Source: Circinella minor (taxonomy: Eukaryota > Mucoromycota > Mucoromycetes > Mucorales > Lichtheimiaceae). From it: a DNA stretch of 54,772 bases. The translations under genes and the position numbers were made by a program. Location: contig JAEPRB010000258.1 of NCBI GenBank assembly GCA_016758965.1, forward strand, positions 1 through 54,772, written 5' to 3'. The notes beneath the pieces are model-generated. The model was not told the DNA's origin. It saw only the letters and a list, made by a program, of their open reading frames with translations, and made no database searches. This document shows positions 46,936 to 54,772 of the stretch, one piece after another; the first letter of the stretch is position 1; every line of letters begins with the position of its first letter.

Positions 46936-49900
46936 ATGGCTAAAAGCGATAACATAATAAAAATAACAAGAGCAGTAATTAGCCAGAGAAAAGGGAACGA
47001 CCGCGTAAGTCACGGGGACCTGATCAACCAACTTTGTACCAAGTTGCTCCATGTGGTAGTGCAACAGGATCTACATCTTTAGCTTCTGTAACAAGAGAAT
47101 CATCACAGCACACTTCTTCTGAAATAAATGTAGAGCTAAATTTGCAGCAACATGAACAAGAGGTAGATTATCATGTTATAATATCAGCAAATTATAGCAT
47201 ACGTAGCAATATTAAAAAAATTCAATATTATCATAAAATTGAAAAGTTTATTAAAAAGGGTATATTAATATAATGGATATACTTGTAGTAGTCACCAATA
47301 CCTACTAGATCAGCTATCAGTGTTACTCCATAGTCTTCTGTTACAGAGGTTACCGAAGAAAAGGTAGGATGTAATAAAATATTATAATATAATGGTATAA
47401 AAGTTATTTGAAAAATAAAACGATTACTAAAAGGAATATTATAACTATGTGTCCATTTGTAGTCATTATAAAGTACTATTTCCGTTGCTACGTACAGTTA
47501 TTTCGCCTCCTGTTGCTGTAGAGAGTTTAGATTCAAATAATTCTCATCGAAACGATTTAACAGACGACAATGACAATGAAGAAGATGAGGTCCTTGTTTT
47601 GGATGATGACTTTTTTGGATTTAAAGAATCGGCTGATATGAATGCTGTAATTAATGATATAAATGCAGCTAAAATGCAGATAAACCCAATTGTCCCTCAG
47701 GAAGCGTGATTGACCAATGTTTGAGCAGTATTTGTAGTAAATTCAAAAAAAGAAAGCAACCAAAAGAGTATGACGCAGGAACTTATTAGGTTACGCCAAA
47801 AATGCCTTCATTTGCTTTGAAGAATGTAACTCTTGATCTAAAAAAAGCTATATTATTCTCGTGTATTTTTATGGTACTCTCATTATCTTGTGGGAAATCA
47901 AAACCTGGACTGTCCTTACTGCAAATCCAAGATTGGAGTAAAAGAACATAATAAGACTAGACGTGTATAAATTGATTTGACCAGGTATATATATTAGTTA
48001 TCTATGCTGATTCTTTATATGAATTATGAGTAAAGAATATACTTATATTCAATATGAGCATAGTATCAATATACTGTAGCTGCTTTCGAGTTATATTTTC
48101 GCGGTACTACGTAGTGCTAGCAAGAGAAAAATTCGGTTAACAACAAGATTTTCAGAAAACACTTTTCTGATTTTGATAAGAACTTTTGTAAACAACGTTC
48201 ACTACGTATACAAGCCGGCTTCCCTGCCCATTTAACTCATAAGTCGGTGTGTCAAGAGATCTTGCAAACGTGCTACGATTTTGCATACAAAACAGAGCAA
48301 GACAGAATGCTTTCCTAATATTTTGGCAGAGTTGCATACACAAAAACATGAGACATGACACACTAGAACTTCAATATTTTGATGCAGTGAATAATCGACA
48401 AAAGCAACAAAAACGGCAAATGAGTATTATAGCAGCATTAAATAGTCGAATTGTGTACCCTGAAGTTCCTAAATTAATAACAAATCTCAGTATTAGGGCT
48501 ATAATATCCCATCAACAAAATATTTGCACAGAATATACACAGTAATGATCGACATATATAGGACATTTATGGATAAATTAGTGATGATGCTTGGAGGAGA
48601 AATTTTTAAAGGAGGCCACTCTTTTAAAATTATCAAAAACATGGGTGCGATCATTGGAGAACCAACCTTCACAGCCATGTATACTGTTGTAAATGAGTTT
48701 GGGGAAATACGACTTTTTCAACTTGTTCCAACAAAGTCTTTGAATCATCTTGCACCCCAATTTGATGCTATGATGAAACCATATAATTACTATGGTCATT
48801 CTGAAGTTAAGGTATTTTTTATGGATAATGTTAAAGGAGACAAGCACTTTCTCGAATCGCGCATTACATCGCTACGTAATAATGTTAAGGATGTTGAACA
48901 AGCAACTACCATTAATAACGACAGCAACACAATTAACACCAATCTTCCAACTATGACTATTCCAGAATCTACAACGCATTTTTACATTAAAGATGCTACC
49001 ATTATCAACAGACATTGTGACAGTCTTATTCGAAAATTGATGGACGAAATCATCGTTATTGGCTTGGATACTGAGTGGAATTATAATAAGACGACAAAAA
49101 TAAAAGGCAAAGTTTCCATTATTCAGCTTGCCTATGAAGATATCGTTTATGTATTTCATCTCAACAATAATAATTCAACATTACCCATGTCATTAGCAGC
49201 ATTATTAAGAAGTGATCGTATATTGAAGACAGGAAAAATGGTTAATGATGATCTTAGCAAAATTACTCGGAATTTTATTAGCAGTTTTACAAGAAATAGA
49301 GAAGAACAAGAATATTGCTGGGGAGGTTTAGAGCTTGGAAGTTTTTGTTGTGATCGTGGTGCAATATCAGATGGTAGAATGAAGCTGTCTCATATGTGTG
49401 AAGTAATCTTGGGTCATAGTTAACAAAAGAAGAGGCTATTCATTTAAGCAATTGGAATACAACAACATTGTCGACATCACAAATAAAATATGCAGCACTC
49501 GACGCTTTAGTATCATTAAAAATATATAACACAGTACACAGCAGACCATTGATTAACCAGCCTATCACTAAAGCCACACCACATGGAACATTTGTTAGTC
49601 TTCATCCAGTATCTTCAAGGCGACCAGCAGCATATGGTGTTATTTCAGAAGAGCAACCACAATCATATAATAACACAGTTATCAACGATAGTAAAATATT
49701 AATCAGTATTATCAATGTTACAATTCCTGCAGCATTAATTGATTCATGCAACACTTTGAAACCATTAGAAACATTTGGCAATGTAACTTTTCTTGCAGTT
49801 ATCGACATAACACAGTTGAAAACGAGTACCAAACCAATAGCAACAGTAGCAGTAAATCAACATATTAAAATTAACCAAGAGCAAAGACACGAAGGATCGC

Positions 49901-52140
49901 CATCATCATTATCAAACAGCCTTATCAATAACAATTCGGCAAACATTGTCAATAATATTGAAGAATATAATGAAATATCAGTAGAAGTAGACGAAGAAGA
50001 AGAACAGGAAGACGATACAGAAAGTAATTCAACAGATAACAATGAAAATTCTGTACTAGAAATTGATGAGGAGAGTATGAAATTTGGCTGTGAGCAAATG
50101 GATCAAGCACTACAAAGATCAACCAGTGATGCTGACACAAATGATGGTCAAGTTCATTCTCGTGTTCTCAAAGATCTTTTTCATCTGATTGATTCTATTA
50201 AAGTTTCATTGAAACATGGATTATCAAAAGAGTTTAAAGGTGCTTTAGAGACTCTTTGTTTGTTGCTGATAAAGAAGACTCTAAAAAGATGGAAGTGGTT
50301 TTAAATGCAAATAGACGAACATGGAAACAAGAAATGGAGAGAAATTTGAATTGGTTGCTTAAACGCATAAAACGAGTTGTTCCATCACCCCAAGAATTAA
50401 TACCGATTGTGCGGAAGCTGTTCGAAGATTATGGTCCTCTAAAATGTTCAAAAACTGGACATACACTATTTACACGTGCTAATTGGAAACAAGCTACCAA
50501 CATATTTGAAGCCATTCGTCTTGGTCATGTGTCCGATCCTCTAGGTCTCTCACTATATCTTTATATTGCCACTGATAAAAACAACTTACCTATTTACAAA
50601 TGCTTCAGAGGAACAAATTCTGTCGAAGGTGGTATACATCAGAATGTTATTCATAACCTCACCTCCTTTAACGCTGGACCTCAATTGACTGATGTAATTT
50701 TAGCAGCTTATATTTATGGCATAACATAAAGGTAATATCATGTTTAACATTTTTAAAAAAAATATTACGATTATTATTCTCCCTTTTGGTCTACTTGCAT
50801 TATTAACCAAACTCTAATAAAACAATAATAGGTCGGTACATTAAATCGATATGGTAGGGTACATACTGGGCATTATTGTCCATAGATAACCCATAGTATA
50901 AACAAGCTTAGAATTGCCATTGGTCATGAACCATATAATGCGTTTATTCGGACCCACATAGTAACGCTATTGACTTCAATGAATCTGGTAAAATTTTGGA
51001 ATTTGCCCTCTTCCTGATACTTTAGTTGAGTATTTAGAAATCGATAAATTTGATATCAGCAACAGCCAACAAGAAACCAGTAGTATGACAAGTATAAAAC
51101 ATGCTCTGGAAATTAGTGCAACACCATTTATTAAAATAAAAAAAATAGTCTCAAAACTCAATATGTATGACTATTTAAAAGAAAAACATGACACAAAATA
51201 CGCAGTGACACCCGTCCATACAAAATAAGAAGTCTCAGCTTTCTTAAATTATTTGAAAAAAGATGTACGGTTTGCAACAGCAAAGGAGCCAGATTGGGAT
51301 CTAATGGCAAAACTTTGGTCAGTTGAAGCTAGAGAGACGATATACTATAAAACGCCAGAACAATTAAAAATGTATGAAGATATTCGAAATAATAAAAGTA
51401 CATATATAAACACTGTCAATATTGATTATACAATCTGCAAAAATATGCGTAAAATAGTCCTCCAGTCTTCAACTCGAAAGCGAACAGCTGGGTCAGCATT
51501 ATTGCAATCACCATTAAAGGTTCCTCGAATGGAACAAGCCGTGCAATAATCACAAGCTCTAATAATATCAAAAATAATTTAAATACGGTACTACCTTCAT
51601 CTGAACAACCACCTGTACGTACTTTAAATAACACTATGTAATACCAACGCCAATTCTGATATCAGTTTACCATTGCCACCACGAGAACTATAATTGATTG
51701 CACCAAGAGCTTCTGATAACATACTTTCTGACAATTATACCACCAATCACCAACATGAATATATACCACCACAGTTAATATATACTGTACTTAACAATAT
51801 TCCGTTACCACTTTAACGAATATAAACTACATATAATTTAATAATCCAACTGCTCTAAGTTCCATCCTACCACCAAATGCAACAAATATAAACCAACACC
51901 AAATAAGACGCTGTTTTATTTGTAATCGAAGTGAGTGTCCAGGGCTCCAGGCAGTTTAAAAATACGTTATTATAAAAATGCACCTAAAAAGTACATTCAT
52001 TGTGGAAAAGAATAATGTAGTGGCAGATACACACCAAAAGAATGTTCACACTCACTGTGCCAATCAATGCAATACTTGCAAAAAAAATGCTGTGGTCGGT
52101 TTTGGCCATCAAAATGTGAAAAAAGAAATTAAACTATCTA
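46936..52140 (+). pseudogene. Decayed transposon-like gene with 3'-5' exonuclease domain
   Basis: A long plus-strand coding remnant is broken into many frames. The left part has RPRKSRG (AT-hook-like), an acidic stretch (47560-47620) and a zinc-ribbon-like piece DCPYCKSKIGVKEHNKTRR at about 47920, resembling DUF6729-type proteins. The best preserved piece, 48524-50304, is a WRN/RNase D-like exonuclease with all acidic motifs visible: GLDTEWNY, GKMVNDDLSK and, after a one-base frameshift at about 49424, KYAALDALVSLKIYN. Another shift near 50256 leads to VPSPQELIP and CFRGTNSVEGGIHQN. Later fragments end in Cys-rich zinc-finger-like sequence (CNRSECPG; about 51920-52120). Such exonuclease genes recur in many copies in fungal and protist genomes and behave like transposable elements; that is my inference. 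No DDE transposase was found, and no terminal repeats were identified. Confidence 0.7.
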
Positions 52141-54435
52141 AGTAGTTTACCACAATTTATTATATACGTATGTATTCTTTATTTATTTATACGTAACTAT
52201 CTACACTTTATTTTTTTTTCATTATACAAATTATATCTTTAATAAATTGCTTTTTCACCTGTTTCTCCCATTTTTATTAATTTTACGTATTAATTTTTTT
52301 TAACATGCGCATAAAAAAAGGAAGAAAAACTATGGCCAGAATGTTGTTCAATCGCCCATTGATTTGAGAATAATAAACAATTAGCACAATGAAAAAAGTT
52401 TGTTTTTTTATACACGTTATTTTATATTTAATCCAGATGTGAAGAGGTACCTATGTTGCTATGTATAGTATATATCTATCACATCATATAAATCGAAATA
52501 CCAATAAAAAGAGATTGAGTTTTTGTTGAGTAGTTTTAAATAATGGTATTCATGAGATCTTCTATGCAAAGCGTATTGCGAAAATCTATAGAGAAGAATG
52601 ATTAAGTGGTTTTATACAAAAGCATATAGTAAAAATCTTAAAATAACAGACCACATAAAAAAGCGTAGTATATATCAAAGTAATTGATTAATAGCCTATC
52701 GCCGATTGAATCAACTCTATTCTAGTTTCATACTCTCCTGCTAACCCCAGCTTCTCTCTTTTTCCACTCCACCCCCCATTAAACACTCAATATGGCTGCT
52801 ATCCTGATAATCTATTTTTAAAAATTAAAAACCTTTCTACTTGGGATCTCAAGTCGATGCTCAATATATTAGAAAAATAGAATCCCTCATTACCTTTATT
52901 TACACAAATTAGAAACTTGAAATCGTCCTTGGAATATGCTAAAATGAATGGCAACTGACTATAACAAGAAGAACCAAGAAGGTTACTAATGAATTGGAAG
53001 GTATATAATACACAATTTTCAAATTTGTTTGTGTGAATTTCAATATTGCAAACCCCACTTCTCTATATAGTAATTGATAACCAACATTATATCTAAATTT
53101 TTGTTTATTTTGTTTCTCAGTATAATAATCAGTTGGTTGACATTATTACTAACTTGTGTATTAGTATTGTGGTGCAGCTCAACTTAAATAGCTATTTTTT
53201 TCAAACATTTTGCCTAATTTCAAATTATATCTACAGTAGTCTGCCAAAAATGAGCAAAACCAAAATGAAAACTAAGAAAATAATAGAATAGCATCTGAAG
53301 AAAACGATTCTTGGATTGGGTTTAAATATCTTTTGAATTGGAAAAGTAGTAAGAGTTTGAAGTAAGGCGGTTCAGGCTGGGCAGAGGAAAAATGTTACAG
53401 CTGAATATGAATATAAACACCTATTAAGGTGCATACATTTTAGAATCGAATTTTTTTCTGTCTATTTTCAATGGCCTATTAATAAGCACAACTAAACCCA
53501 AAACAAAAACTAATCCACAAAAATGAAAGATATAACCACAGAGAACAATATTTCTGGATTAGTCTGTTTGGTTTTCACAGAAAATTTTTTTTTTTGAGGC
53601 TCAAAGTTGGTGGGTGATTTCCAACTTTGGATGGGGATATCTTATGATCGAACCAAAGTTGAAACACTTGCAAATCTAAGTAGAATAACAAGTATATATT
53701 TAACCGTATATGGATATACGATGCATTCTGTCTTAAATCGTCAAAATAATTTGAATCCCGACGTAAAAACTTGATCACTATGAAATATTTTTGACATTGA
53801 GTAATCAATATTCTGGCACATGGAACATGTTTATTTTTGTATTCTAAATCTATCGCTCGTTTTCATTTTTGAAAAAACTTATTTTTCATCGAGTTCATAG
53901 CCTTCAAAGTTTTGGCGGAATGTGAAAATTTACTAAGTGAAGCTAAGATTTCGATATAGGGATTATAAGGGAGATGAGAGAGGAAAAGCAGTGTGTAACA
54001 GTACATAGCTGGTGGGTAATAAATTACCCGCTAGTGCCCATTTGTCAGCAAATAAATATATAATCCATCCACTTAAAATTAATCGGTCGAACATTATTTC
54101 CGTCAAGGATAAATAAAAAACCAATCAAACCCAATTATTTATTATTATTAATCATCCAGACAAAAAAGAAAATTATAGAAAATGGATATTACATTATTAC
54201 GTAGTAACAATTGTTATAAATAGTTTCAGAGAATGATCTAGAAATAATGATGTAATAGTCAAATATAATAGGTCATTTTATCTATTTTTATGAAAGATAG
54301 TTTATCCATGATCAGATAAAATAAAATAAGAAAAGATATAAAAGGATGGTGGTTTTATTTTTAAAAAAAGAATTCCAACTACTTTATTTATAATAGTTTT
54401 ACATCTTTTTTATTTTATCCTTATTTATTAATACT
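52141..54435. other. Gene-poor right interval
   Basis: About 2.3 kb without a supported gene. It contains a Tc1-like terminus near 53234 with an internal degenerate direct repeat (listed separately), a small inverted repeat GGGTAAT-AA-ATTACCC (about 54015-54030), and the AAGCAGTGTGTAAC segment shared with 30650. The last ~120 bp should be the promoter of the gene starting at 54436. Confidence 0.45.
53234..53570. repeat. Possible Tc1-type end with direct repeat
   Basis: TA-CAGTAGTCTGCCAAAAATG looks like a Tc1-type terminus. Two related A-rich segments (53255-53322 and 53494-53568, each AAACC(C)AAAA..AAAACTAA ... TTCT(T)GGATT.G) form a degenerate direct repeat in the same orientation. No opposite end was found. 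Confidence 0.3.
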
Positions 54436-54772
54436 ATGGGCCCTTTAACTAAACAACAGAAACGTGTTCGAGAACAATTGAAGAATTCAACGAATGGTCG
54501 TTTTACAAAACTTTCCCGTACAGAGGAAAATAACCAACCTGAGATCTTAGATGATTCTGAAACTACAGTAGAGGATGATTTTGAGATTCTTGCAACATTG
54601 GAAGTAACTGAAGCAACCGAATCAGCTGAAGTAATAAGAGAAAACTCAAAACCTATTTTTCCTATTAAATGGAACGAAAGTGAAGCTACCTCTTCTCGTG
54701 GAAAATATTGGGGCAATAGTAAAAATATTAAATATTATCGTGAAGAACAAGCATTAAAGAAAAAAAAGGGTA
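54436..54772 (+). CDS. Unidentified gene, 5' part only
   Basis: An open frame of 112 codons begins at ATG (MGPLTKQQKRVREQLKNS) and runs off the window without a stop. It is hydrophilic with an acidic middle (ILDDSETTVEDDFEIL) and then SSRGKYWGNSKNIKYYREEQ and a Lys-rich run. A TATAAAA-like element lies about 100 bp upstream (about 54337). I do not recognise the family; the basic/acidic N-terminus would fit a transposon-derived protein, but this is a guess. Confidence 0.55.
   Translation, partial: MGPLTKQQKRVREQLKNSTNGRFTKLSRTEENNQPEILDDSETTVEDDFEILATLEVTEATESAEVIRENSKPIFPIKWNESEATSSRGKYWGNSKNIKYYREEQALKKKKG

Overview
This is eukaryotic nuclear DNA from a filamentous fungus, most likely an early-diverging Mucoromycota/Mucorales-type genome. 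The evidence is AT-rich, homopolymer-rich sequence, many short GT-AG introns, the standard genetic code, and proteins that fit fungal families (ZIP metal transporter, ferric reductase, GATA factor with an AreA-type N-terminus, Rit1, TRAPPC12, SmF). I joined exons by hand. Every multi-exon model below keeps an intact reading frame across all junctions, but the identities rest on recognising protein families, not on a search.

Layout. (1) 1-8.3 kb is accessory: an intact F-box/LRR gene (2407-4534, minus) sits head-to-head with a wrecked HET-domain gene (5311-8330, plus) that is split by a 1-kb pogo-like MITE. (2) 8.6-28.0 kb is a gene-dense conserved block: reticulon, ZIP transporter, a 2H/LigT-like protein, Sm protein F, TRAPPC12, METTL16, RIT1, a two-finger GATA factor and a ferric reductase. 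(3) 28.0-36.1 kb is gene-poor, with a second HET-domain gene carrying one 4-bp frameshift and a second, nested MITE copy. (4) 36.1-38.4 kb holds the rRNA methyltransferase gene NSUN5/RCM1. (5) 38.8-54.4 kb is again accessory: a broken paralogue of the F-box/LRR gene, an intact HET-domain gene, transposon remnants, and a long decayed gene with a WRN/RNase D-type 3'-5' exonuclease domain. The start of another gene runs off the right edge.

How the genes relate. The housekeeping block is rich in RNA-processing functions (SmF, METTL16, RIT1, and NSUN5 further right). METTL16 and RIT1 are divergent and share a 141-bp intergenic promoter. Metal handling is represented by the ZIP transporter and the ferric reductase, with a GATA factor directly downstream of the reductase on the same strand. 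The accessory parts are a repeat family: three HET-domain copies at three stages of decay (intact, one frameshift, ruined and transposon-split) and two F-box/LRR copies (intact, ruined), interleaved with at least three families of inverted-repeat elements. This looks like a birth-and-death cluster of putative recognition genes. Their function in this lineage is unknown and I do not assign one. I saw no tRNA, rRNA or CRISPR array.
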